A DNA stretch of 9,781 bases from Bacteroidales bacterium (lineage in GTDB: Bacteria; Bacteroidota; Bacteroidia; Bacteroidales; UBA4181), in the NCBI GenBank assembly GCA_028700615.1, contig JAQVSH010000055.1, forward strand, positions 1-9,781, written 5' to 3'. Numbering within the stretch: the stretch's first letter is position 1; the number at the start of each line of letters is the position of its first letter. The translations under genes were made by a program, and so were the position numbers. Below the pieces are notes generated by a model. That model made no database searches. It was not told the origin of the DNA and worked only from the letters and a program-made list of their open reading frames with translations. Positions 1 through 6,652 of the stretch are shown here, piece by piece.

Positions 1-1
1 A

Positions 2-970
2 AAATTACTTTTCGGGGGGATTATTCTGGGCGTTCTTATTTTTCTTTTTCCTCCGCTGTACGGAGAGGGTTATGAGGCGTTGAGGATGTTATTGGGCGGA
101 ACTCCGGAGGATCTTGCCAATAGTAGTTTTTTTTATACGGTAAGGGATAATAATTATGTTCTTCTGGGCTTTCTTTTGATAGTTTTGGCAGCTAAGGTTG
201 TAGCTTATTCGGTAACTACCGGGGCAGGCGGAGTGGGGGGGATTTTTGCTCCGGCTTTGTTTATGGGCGGCGTTTCAGGATTTATTGTGGCGCGGGCTCT
301 GAGAATGTTTGGATTTTTAACGGTCAGCGAAAAGAATTTTGCTCTTGTAGGTATGGCCGGTGTCATGGCCGGAGTGATGCATGCTCCTTTAACTTCTATT
401 TTTTTGATTGCTGAGATAACAGGAGGTTATAGTTTGTTTATTCCCCTGATATTGACTTCAACGATTGCTTTTTTTACCGTCAGGTATGTTCAGCCTTATT
501 CTATCTATACGCATCGTCTTGCTAAACGGGGAGAATTGATTACTCACGATAAGGACAAAGCCACTCTGACGTTGATGCGATGGAATAACCTGATAGAAAA
601 GGATTTACTTCCTATTACCCCGGAGGCTACCTTGGGGGAACTGGTGAAGTTAATTGCCCGCAGCAAACGAAATATTTTTCCTGTGGTGAATGATTCCGGA
701 AAATTGGAAGGGGTGGTTCTGTTGGATGATATCCGTGAGATGATGTTTAATAAGGAGATGTATGAAACTACGTTTGTAAAAGACATCATGATTTTATCTC
801 CTGAATTAATTGAAAGCACTGAAAATACAGAATCTATCATGCGAAAATTTGAAAAAACGCAGGCATGGAATCTGCCCGTGGTCGAACATGGAATTTATCT
901 GGGGTTTCTTTCTAAATCAAGGATACTGTCGGCATATCGGGAATTGCTGGTGAATAATAGTTCGGAATAA
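2..970 (+). CDS. CLC-type chloride channel/transporter with tandem CBS domains (5' partial)
   Basis: This is the C-terminal part of a CLC-family anion channel or H+/Cl- exchanger of the inner membrane. The frame is open from the first complete codon at position 2, so the true start lies upstream; 322 residues are visible. Numbered from the window edge, the family's anion-pore motif GIFAP is at about 80-84, inside the Gly-rich stretch GAGGVGGIFAPALFMGG. A Pro-Tyr-Ser at about 165-167 probably matches the inner-gate tyrosine of E. coli ClcA (Tyr445). Two CBS domains follow, at about 198-249 and 257-316; in this family they sit in the cytoplasm and often sense nucleotides. The GSGIP and GREGP motifs, which include the gating glutamate that separates exchangers from channels, would lie upstream and cannot be checked. 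Family assignment is secure; channel versus exchanger, and ion preference, are not determined. Confidence 0.93.
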   Translation, partial: KLLFGGIILGVLIFLFPPLYGEGYEALRMLLGGTPEDLANSSFFYTVRDNNYVLLGFLLIVLAAKVVAYSVTTGAGGVGGIFAPALFMGGVSGFIVARALRMFGFLTVSEKNFALVGMAGVMAGVMHAPLTSIFLIAEITGGYSLFIPLILTSTIAFFTVRYVQPYSIYTHRLAKRGELITHDKDKATLTLMRWNNLIEKDLLPITPEATLGELVKLIARSKRNIFPVVNDSGKLEGVVLLDDIREMMFNKEMYETTFVKDIMILSPELIESTENTESIMRKFEKTQAWNLPVVEHGIYLGFLSKSRILSAYRELLVNNSSE

Positions 971-992
971 TCATCCGGATCTTTTAGTTTTG
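961..992 (+). promoter_or_regulatory. Candidate Bacteroidetes-type promoter for the Omp85-like gene
   Basis: TAGTTTTG at 985-992 is a perfect match to the Bacteroidetes -7 consensus TAnnTTTG. A TTCG at 961-964 lies 20 bases upstream and matches three of the four bases of the -33 element TTTG. Transcription would start near 998-1000, giving a leader of about 47 bases before the ATG at 1046. The -33 match is imperfect and the region is AT-rich, so a chance match is possible. Confidence 0.45.
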
Positions 993-1002
993 TTCCGGAT
1001 GA
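971..1002. repeat. 9-bp perfect inverted repeat: operator-like or a terminator hairpin
   Basis: TCATCCGGA at 971-979 is exactly complementary, inverted, to TCCGGATGA at 994-1002, with a 14-base T-rich loop. It begins directly after the CLC stop codon. As RNA it could form a 9-bp stem, but no run of U follows on either strand, so it is a poor intrinsic terminator. Read as DNA, it also contains the direct repeat TCCGGAT (974-980 and 994-1000), offset by 20 bases or about two helical turns, on either side of the candidate -7 box. That is compatible with an operator. TCCGGA is common in nearby coding sequence, so the short core alone means little. Confidence 0.5.
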
Positions 1003-1045
1003 ATGATGCAAGATGAAATCTCCTTAAGGTACAGATTAATATGGC

Positions 1046-2950
1046 ATGACTTGTTTTCCACATAAAATATTGGGCTTTTGTTTTTTTCTTCTGGCAGGTT
1101 CGTTTTTTTGTGTGAACAGGGTCAGGAGTCAGGATCAGTTTTCTGCCTTTTACAGGGATTCGGGCCAGATTATAGAAGAAAAGTTGTTCATACAAACCCC
1201 TGTGGATACTTCCGGATTTTTTGACCGGTTAAAAAAAAGACCGTTTAAAAATAAAACCACAAAACATCTGGTGGGGCTCATGTTTGCAGAGCCATATCAT
1301 TCTACTGATTCAGTGGATAAAATACAGATTCTGCTGGAAAAACAATATAATGATTTTAAGGGAAAAACGATTTCCTCTGTGAAAATTGTGACGCTGGATC
1401 CTTTCGGAACGAGTATTGCTGACACCTCTTATCATAATAATCATTGGGCCCTGCGGACGGCAAACCGTATTCATATCGAAACAAAAGAAAAGAGAATCAG
1501 GGAAAATCTTCTGTTTAAGGAGGGGGATAAGCTGGATCCTTTTCTGATCTTTGATACGGAACGTATTTTGCGTACGGCGGATTATATTCAGGAGGCTTTG
1601 ATTTATCTGCAGGAGGATCCCGGTGATCCGGATCAGGTCATCGTTACGGTGGTGGTAAAAGATGTTTTTGCCATGAATGTCAAACTGAATATTGATGCGG
1701 TAAACAGGGGAAGACTGGGGCTGGGTTCTAAAAATATACTGGGTTCCGGGGCTGAGGCTTTTAATGCTTTTCACTGGGACGGGGATGAAGACCCTTCTAC
1801 CGGGTATGAAGCCCGTTTTAATTACAAAAATATTGGGGGTACTTTTATCGATTCCAATGTCGGTTATCTGCATTTGTTTGATAAAGAATCTTTTTATTTG
1901 AATATCAACCGGCCTTTTTATTCTCCCTCAGTGAAGTATGCCGGGGGTATCGGGGTGGAACATACTTCAGAGAATAGATTTTATATTCCGGATGATGATA
2001 CCCGGTACTATACCCGCCGCTTTGTGCTGGATGCCTGGACCGGGCGTTCTGTCTTTCTTGGATTGTCAGGTACTCGTTTTCAATACAGAAATAATGTTTC
2101 TCTTTCCGGAAGAGTTTACTGGATAAATTATCTTGCCAGAAATGAACGGCTGGCCCCTTATTTTGAAGGGATGCAATCCAAAGTCAGGGCGTTGGGTACA
2201 CTCGCTTTTACCCGTCAGGCCTATTTTAAAAGTAACCTGATATACAATTTCGGACGTTCTGAGGATATACCGATCGGATCTCGTCTGGATGTAACGGGCG
2301 GGTTTGAATTTCATGAAAATTACCGAAGGCTTTATCTGGGTCTTGGAGCGGGTTTTGCGCGCCTGACCGATAAAAAATATTATTTTTCAATTCAGGCGGA
2401 TGCCGGAGGTTTTATGAATGCTAAGAATCTGAACCAGGCCGTGTTGAATATTGAGGGAAATGCTTTTACCCGTTTATTTCCCTTGGGTTCACGTTATGCG
2501 TTTAGGAATTTTTTACGGGTGTCTTATGTCGGCGGGTATAAAATGTATCTGGATGAGTATCTTTCATTGCAGGATGCCAATTCAGGGGTAAATAGTTTTC
2601 GGAGTGATTCGGTTTATGGTAATCAGCGTCTGATGGTCGATTTTGAAACGTCTTGTTTTACGCCTTGGAAATTATTGGGATTTAGAACCGTGTTGTTTGC
2701 TTTTGCCAATGTAAGTATGGTTCCTGACAGGTCGACCGCTCTGTTTGATGCGCCTCTTTATTCTTCTGTGGGAATTGGGCTGAGAATGCGTAATGAGATG
2801 CTGGTGTTTAATACATTACAGATAAGGCTTTCCTTCTTTCCTAATATTCCGGTCGGGACTTCTCCTCAAGCTTTTCAGGCTATGGGAGAGCCTTATTACC
2901 GACCCCGGGATTTTGCTCCAAAGATTCCGGGCAAGGTTCCATATCAATAG
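1046..2950 (+). CDS. Omp85/BamA-like outer-membrane beta-barrel protein with one POTRA-like domain
   Basis: This 634-residue exported protein is probably an outer-membrane barrel of the Omp85 superfamily (BamA/TamA-like, 'surface antigen' type); its substrate or role is unknown. Residues 1-28 look like a Sec signal peptide: Lys7, a hydrophobic stretch at 8-23, and a plausible cleavage before Gln29. There is no lipobox. Residues 30-105 are not recognised. A POTRA-like segment spans about 106-207 (strand SVKIVTLDPF, two helices containing EKRIRENLLFKEGDKL and ERILRTADYIQEA, strand VIVTVVVKDVF). Barrel strands run from about 211 to 599, starting with the Gly-rich RGRLGLGSKNILGSG. BamA has five POTRA domains and this has about one, so it is not the essential BamA. 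At 515-518, where family members usually have VRGF in loop 6, it reads VNSF. The final strand is followed by a tail of about 36 residues, and the C-terminus is Gln, not the usual aromatic. ATG 1046 is the first in-frame ATG and gives an intact signal peptide. The fold is fairly sure, the function is not. Confidence 0.78.
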   Translation: MTCFPHKILGFCFFLLAGSFFCVNRVRSQDQFSAFYRDSGQIIEEKLFIQTPVDTSGFFDRLKKRPFKNKTTKHLVGLMFAEPYHSTDSVDKIQILLEKQYNDFKGKTISSVKIVTLDPFGTSIADTSYHNNHWALRTANRIHIETKEKRIRENLLFKEGDKLDPFLIFDTERILRTADYIQEALIYLQEDPGDPDQVIVTVVVKDVFAMNVKLNIDAVNRGRLGLGSKNILGSGAEAFNAFHWDGDEDPSTGYEARFNYKNIGGTFIDSNVGYLHLFDKESFYLNINRPFYSPSVKYAGGIGVEHTSENRFYIPDDDTRYYTRRFVLDAWTGRSVFLGLSGTRFQYRNNVSLSGRVYWINYLARNERLAPYFEGMQSKVRALGTLAFTRQAYFKSNLIYNFGRSEDIPIGSRLDVTGGFEFHENYRRLYLGLGAGFARLTDKKYYFSIQADAGGFMNAKNLNQAVLNIEGNAFTRLFPLGSRYAFRNFLRVSYVGGYKMYLDEYLSLQDANSGVNSFRSDSVYGNQRLMVDFETSCFTPWKLLGFRTVLFAFANVSMVPDRSTALFDAPLYSSVGIGLRMRNEMLVFNTLQIRLSFFPNIPVGTSPQAFQAMGEPYYRPRDFAPKIPGKVPYQ

Positions 2951-2996
2951 GGTTGACCAAAGCAGAGATTGATTATTTTTACGCGAAAAATTTTAT

Positions 2997-4448
2997 ATGA
3001 CTCCTATCCTCATTCTTCTTGTTTTTTTGGTCTATACCGTGATGGTATTTACCATTACCTGGTATACTTCCCGCAGAGCCGATAATGATGCTTATTTCAG
3101 GGGAAACCGCCGTTCTCCCTGGTTTGTGGTTTCCTATGGGATGATCGGGGCTTCTCTCTCCGGCGTTACTTTTATGTCGGTTCCGGGTTATGTGCAGTCC
3201 ACACAGTTTACTTATATGATGATGGTCTTCGGCTTTCTTGCCGGATATTTTGTCATTGCAACCGTGCTGCTGCCATTGTATTACAGGTTGAACCTGACTT
3301 CTATCTATGGATATTTACAGCAACGTTTTGGTTTTTTTACTTATAAGACCGGCGCTTCGTTTTTTATTCTTTCCAGAACTCTTGGCGCAACGTTGCGTAT
3401 ATTTTTGGTGGTAAGTGTTTTATATGATTTTATATTTAAAGCCTGGGATGTCCCCTTCTTTCTGGTGGCGTCCTTATTTGTGCTGCTGATTCTGCTTTAT
3501 ACTTTTAAAGGGGGCATTAAAACCATTATTTGGACCGATACCCTGCAAACTACTTTTATGCTTCTGGCTGTGGTCTCTTCTATTGTTCTTATTTCCTGTG
3601 AGATGGGATTTGGCATAGGAGGGTTGTGGGATGCGGTTTCTTCAAGCGGTTATTCAAAGGTGGTGGAAACCGATGTTCAGTCCAAACAATTCTGGCTGAA
3701 ACAATTTCTGAGCGGAATGTTTGTCTCTATTGCGATGACCGGACTGGATCAGGAGATGATGCAAAAAAACCTGAGCTGCAAAACTCTGAGGGATTCACAG
3801 AAAAATATGTTGACTTTCAGCGTGGTGCTTATTTTTATGAATGCTCTGTTTTTATTGCTTGGCGCCGTATTGGTGTTGTATGCCGGTGAAAACGGGGTGG
3901 TAGTGGATAATACGGATTCGTTGTTTCCTGTGATTGCCATTGAACATTTAGGGGTTTTCTCCGGGTTGTTTTTTGTGATCGGATTAATTTCTGCGGCCTA
4001 TCCGAGTGCAGACGGGGCCATGACTTCCCTGACAACTTCGTTTGTGATAGATATTCTGGGCATTCAGCGCAGGACAGATTGGACAGAGGCGATCCGCCGG
4101 AAAATTCGTTATGCCGTTCATGCGGGTTTTGCCGGGATTTTTCTTTTGCTGATTATTTATTTTCGCGAAATGAATAATGATGCGGTGATAGATAAGTTAT
4201 ACAGTATCAGTAGTTATACCTACGGACCTTTGCTGGGCTTTTTCAGTTTTGGTTTATTTACGCATTTTCAGGTAAAGGATCGTTTCATTCCTTTGGTTGC
4301 GGTGTCTGCACCTCTTCTTTGTTGGATTCTTCAATCCCATTCTGTCGAATGGTTTGGCGGATATGAGATTGGTTTTGAACTTCTTTTGATCAATGGATTT
4401 TTGAATTTTGCCGGGCTGTACCTGTGCAGAATACGTAATAATAAATAA
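2997..4448 (+). CDS. Sodium:solute symporter (SSS/SLC5 family)
   Basis: This 483-residue inner-membrane protein has about 13 hydrophobic segments and fits the SSS family, which uses the sodium gradient to import small organic solutes. Family features include an unwound first helix region GASLSGVTFMSVPGY (51-65) and the signature TFKGGIKTIIWTDTLQ (169-184). The segment ISAAYPSADGAMTSLTTSF (331-349) corresponds to the helix that supplies Ser/Thr ligands of the Na2 site in characterised relatives. Length is normal for bacterial members (about 450-550). The start has an A/T-rich leader and no Shine-Dalgarno site, as usual in Bacteroidetes. It lies 46 bases after the barrel gene and ends 11 bases before glmM, so it is probably co-transcribed with glmM. 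Substrate cannot be read from the sequence: family members carry sugars, sialic acid, amino acids, vitamins or short organic acids. An amino-sugar or sialic acid would fit the glmM neighbour, but that is a guess from position only. Confidence 0.88.
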   Translation: MTPILILLVFLVYTVMVFTITWYTSRRADNDAYFRGNRRSPWFVVSYGMIGASLSGVTFMSVPGYVQSTQFTYMMMVFGFLAGYFVIATVLLPLYYRLNLTSIYGYLQQRFGFFTYKTGASFFILSRTLGATLRIFLVVSVLYDFIFKAWDVPFFLVASLFVLLILLYTFKGGIKTIIWTDTLQTTFMLLAVVSSIVLISCEMGFGIGGLWDAVSSSGYSKVVETDVQSKQFWLKQFLSGMFVSIAMTGLDQEMMQKNLSCKTLRDSQKNMLTFSVVLIFMNALFLLLGAVLVLYAGENGVVVDNTDSLFPVIAIEHLGVFSGLFFVIGLISAAYPSADGAMTSLTTSFVIDILGIQRRTDWTEAIRRKIRYAVHAGFAGIFLLLIIYFREMNNDAVIDKLYSISSYTYGPLLGFFSFGLFTHFQVKDRFIPLVAVSAPLLCWILQSHSVEWFGGYEIGFELLLINGFLNFAGLYLCRIRNNK

Positions 4449-4459
4449 TACAGTGAGCT

Positions 4460-5854
4460 ATGACACTTATTAAATCGATTTCCGGTATTCGGGGTACCAT
4501 TGGAGGAGAACCCGGTTTGGGATTGACCCCCTCTGATATATTGAAGTTTACAGCGGCTTTTGGAACCTGGGTATCACAGCAGGCTCTTTCCCGCGGAAAT
4601 AAAGGACGGGTTAAAGTGGTTGTCGGGCGGGATGCCAGAATTTCCGGTCCTATGGTGCAATCCTTGATTTTGGGGACATTGTCGGGTTTGGGCATTGATG
4701 TCATCGATATTGGCATGGCCACTACACCTACGGTGGAAATTGCGGTTACCGGAGAAAATGCCGAGGGTGGAATTATCATTACCGCCAGCCATAATCCCAA
4801 AGAATGGAATGCCATGAAATTATTGAATGAGAAAGGAGAATTTCTCAATGGCCCTGAGGGAAACAGGGTGCTGGAAATGGCAGATGAGGGGAAGTTTGTT
4901 TTTGCTTCTGTGGAAACATTGGGCCGGATTATCCGAAAAGATTATACAGACCGGCATATTGAAGCCGTTTTGGCTTTACCTCTGGTCGATGTTGAGGCCA
5001 TTCGGTCGTGCCGTTTCAGAATATCTGTGGATGCGGTAAATTCAGTCGGAGGGGTTGTGATTCCCCGGTTGCTGAAGGCATTGGGAGTTACAGAAGTTGT
5101 TGAACTGAACTGTACGCCTGACGGTGTTTTTGCCCATAATCCGGAACCCTTGCCGGCTCATCTGACAGAGATCTCCGCCTTGACTAAGAGTTCCGGCTGT
5201 CATGCGGGTTTTGTGGTTGATCCTGACGTGGATCGTCTGGCGGTTATCAATGAAGATGGTTCTATGTTTGGGGAAGAGTATACTTTGGTGGCTGTTTCTG
5301 ATTATGTGTTGCGTCATACCCCCGGAAATACCGTATCCAATTTGTCTTCTTCAAGGGCGCTGCGGGATCAGACCCGGTTGCTGGGAGGAGAGTATTTTGC
5401 AGCGGCTGTCGGTGAGGTTAATGTAGTGGCTGCCATGAAGGAGCATAAGGCAGTGATCGGAGGGGAAGGCAACGGAGGGGTGATATATCCGGAACTTCAT
5501 TACGGAAGGGATGCGCTGGTCGGGATTGCGTTGTTTCTGACCTGGATGGCCAAATCCGGAAAGACGCCTTCGGCACTAAAGTCAGGGTATCCGGTGTATT
5601 TTATGTCCAAACAGCGCATTGATTTGAAAGAAGGCGTGGATGTGGATGCGCTTTTAAAGGTTATGAAGGAAAAATATGCGCGGGAAACTGTGACCGATAT
5701 AGACGGGGTGAAGATTGATTTTGAAAAGGAATGGGTGCATTTGCGTAAGTCAAATACAGAGCCTATTATCCGGGTATACACCGAAAGCGGTTCGCAAGCA
5801 GCTGCAGATGCCCTGGCGCACCGTGTGATGTCTGAAATTTTGTCTCTGGCATAA
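4460..5854 (+). CDS. glmM: Phosphoglucosamine mutase GlmM (archaeal/Bacteroidetes type)
   Basis: This cytoplasmic enzyme converts glucosamine 6-phosphate to glucosamine 1-phosphate, the step before UDP-GlcNAc synthesis for peptidoglycan and LPS. The 464-residue protein has the four-domain alpha-D-phosphohexomutase layout. The phosphoserine loop TASHNP places the catalytic Ser at 110. The Mg-binding loop DPDVDR gives Asp254, Asp256 and Asp258. The sugar-binding loop is GGEGNGG (334-340), and the C-terminal phosphate-binding loop is RKSNTEP (429-435). GGEGNGG in place of the GGEQSGH of enterobacterial GlmM, together with the N-terminal start SISGIRGT, matches the archaeal-type GlmM subfamily common in Bacteroidetes. 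A related phosphomannomutase/phosphoglucomutase activity cannot be excluded from sequence. ATG 4460 is 11 bases after the symporter stop and gives the N-terminus usual for the family. The 3' end faces trmN, with only 7 bases between stop codons. Confidence 0.92.
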   Translation: MTLIKSISGIRGTIGGEPGLGLTPSDILKFTAAFGTWVSQQALSRGNKGRVKVVVGRDARISGPMVQSLILGTLSGLGIDVIDIGMATTPTVEIAVTGENAEGGIIITASHNPKEWNAMKLLNEKGEFLNGPEGNRVLEMADEGKFVFASVETLGRIIRKDYTDRHIEAVLALPLVDVEAIRSCRFRISVDAVNSVGGVVIPRLLKALGVTEVVELNCTPDGVFAHNPEPLPAHLTEISALTKSSGCHAGFVVDPDVDRLAVINEDGSMFGEEYTLVAVSDYVLRHTPGNTVSNLSSSRALRDQTRLLGGEYFAAAVGEVNVVAAMKEHKAVIGGEGNGGVIYPELHYGRDALVGIALFLTWMAKSGKTPSALKSGYPVYFMSKQRIDLKEGVDVDALLKVMKEKYARETVTDIDGVKIDFEKEWVHLRKSNTEPIIRVYTESGSQAAADALAHRVMSEILSLA

Positions 5855-5861
5855 CCTGACT

Positions 5862-6572
5862 TTATAAGAAAAGATAGAAATCCCTTGTCAGGCGGATGTA
5901 TTCCTGAGACATTCCCCGGGGTCCGTCTCCGTATAGCAACAGCAGGGAATAATCCGTCTCTTTGGGTTGTTTTTCCATCTGGATGAGGCATCTTTTGGGT
6001 GGCTGGTCCGGGCGGGTGTATACCTGTACAGCCCGGGTAAGGTATAAACCATGCGTGGACGCTGCAATTCTGAATGAATTCAGAGAGTCTGCGGGGAGTA
6101 TCATGCAAAACTTTCCCTGCGGGGAAAGCAGCCGGGCGGCTCCTTTGAGCAGGGAGTCCGGATTCAGAGTGTCATGATGACGGGCCGCGGCTCTTGAAAT
6201 GTCGGGGTTTTTAAGACTGTTTTTGAAATAGGGAGGGTTGCTGACAATCAAATCGTAAGAATGCTCACGGGGAGTCTCCGCCCAAAGCGTAAAATCCTGA
6301 TGGATACAATGCAGCCGCTGATGCCACGGCGAATTACTGAAGTTTTCTTTGGCCTGCCGGGCTGCGTTTTCTTCAATTTCTACGGCGTCTATTTTCGCGG
6401 AACTTCGTTGCGCCGCCATCAGGGCGATCAGGCCCGTGCCTGTTCCTATATCCAGCAGAGAACCTGTCTCTTCACATGGAATCCATGCCCCTGTCAAGAC
6501 TCCGTCTGTTCCAATTTTCATGGCCGATTGATCCTGCCTGAGAGAGAACTGTTTAAATTTAAACAAGGTCAT
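5862..6572 (-). CDS. trmN: tRNA1(Val) (adenine(37)-N6)-methyltransferase (TrmN6/YfiC)
   Basis: This 236-residue S-adenosylmethionine-dependent methyltransferase resembles E. coli YfiC/TrmN6, which places m6A at position 37 of tRNA1(Val). The N-terminal segment FKFKQFSLRQDQSAMKIGTD (4-23) followed by GVLTGAW matches the typical YfiC opening (FKQF, then AMKxGTDGxLxGAW). The SAM-binding motif I is DIGTGTGLIAL at 41-51, an acidic residue ends the next strand (AVEIEE, 63-68), and the catalytic NPPY motif of N6-adenine methyltransferases is at 112-115. Length is as expected. The ATG at 6572 leaves only three residues before the conserved block, so it is the natural start. The gene is alone on its strand: tail-to-tail with glmM and head-to-head with xylB across 80 bases. 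It probably has its own promoter in that gap. Confidence 0.92.
   Translation of the reverse strand: MTLFKFKQFSLRQDQSAMKIGTDGVLTGAWIPCEETGSLLDIGTGTGLIALMAAQRSSAKIDAVEIEENAARQAKENFSNSPWHQRLHCIHQDFTLWAETPREHSYDLIVSNPPYFKNSLKNPDISRAAARHHDTLNPDSLLKGAARLLSPQGKFCMILPADSLNSFRIAASTHGLYLTRAVQVYTRPDQPPKRCLIQMEKQPKETDYSLLLLYGDGPRGMSQEYIRLTRDFYLFL
6550..6565. repeat. 16-bp perfect palindrome over the trmN start region
   Basis: TGTTTAAATTTAAACA is identical to its own reverse complement over all 16 bases. It lies inside trmN, over codons 3-8 (Leu-Phe-Lys-Phe-Lys-Gln), and about 42 bases upstream of the candidate xylB -7 box. It could be a regulator site for either gene of the divergent pair, or simply the result of AT-rich codons in the conserved FKFKQF segment. 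The symmetry is certain; the role is not. Confidence 0.4.
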
Positions 6573-6606
6573 TGTTAATGTTTTAAAAATTGGGTGAGGA
6601 GTGTTT

Positions 6607-6614
6607 TATTTTTG
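6607..6614 (+). promoter_or_regulatory. Candidate -7 box of the xylBAE promoter
   Basis: TATTTTTG matches the Bacteroidetes -7 consensus TAnnTTTG at every fixed base. It predicts a transcript start near 6620 and a leader of about 33 bases ending in the A-rich run before the xylB ATG, which is typical for the phylum. No clean TTTG lies at the usual 19-21 base spacing upstream; the nearest candidate is TTTT at 6581-6584, 22 bases away. A weak -33 element would fit a promoter that is activated or otherwise controlled by xylose. Confidence 0.5.
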
Positions 6615-6647
6615 CTAAATTAGCGGTTTGGAAACGATAAAAACAAG
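6615..6647 (-). promoter_or_regulatory. Weak candidate promoter for trmN
   Basis: On the minus strand, TAATTTAG (complement of 6615-6622) matches five of the six fixed bases of TAnnTTTG. CTTG (complement of 6644-6647) matches three of four bases of the -33 element, with 21 bases between them. Transcription would begin near 6608, about 35 bases before the trmN ATG. If real, this promoter abuts the xylB -7 box and the two would compete. Both elements are imperfect. Confidence 0.28.
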
Positions 6648-6652
6648 AAAAT

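Noticed and set aside
1041..1049. ATG GCA TGA mini-frame whose stop overlaps the barrel gene's ATG at 1046
   Set aside because: Two codons of chance sequence; the ATGA overlap might suggest translational coupling but nothing else supports it.
1310..1873. 187-codon minus-strand open frame antisense to the barrel gene
   Set aside because: The sense protein has a signal peptide, POTRA-like segment and barrel pattern; the antisense product shows no domain and is best seen as a shadow frame.
2975..2991. Stem of ATTTTT and AAAAAT around ACGCG between the barrel and symporter genes, as a terminator
   Set aside because: The six-pair stem is all A-T, too weak to terminate, and merges with the A/T-rich leader of the symporter.
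4390..4848. 152-codon minus-strand open frame antisense to the symporter end and glmM start
   Set aside because: It lies opposite conserved glmM active-site sequence and has no motif of its own.
5500..6108. 202-codon minus-strand open frame across the glmM end and the trmN 3' half
   Set aside because: It overlaps two well-supported genes in another frame, its translation is low-complexity in pattern with no recognisable motif, and trmN on the same strand explains the region.
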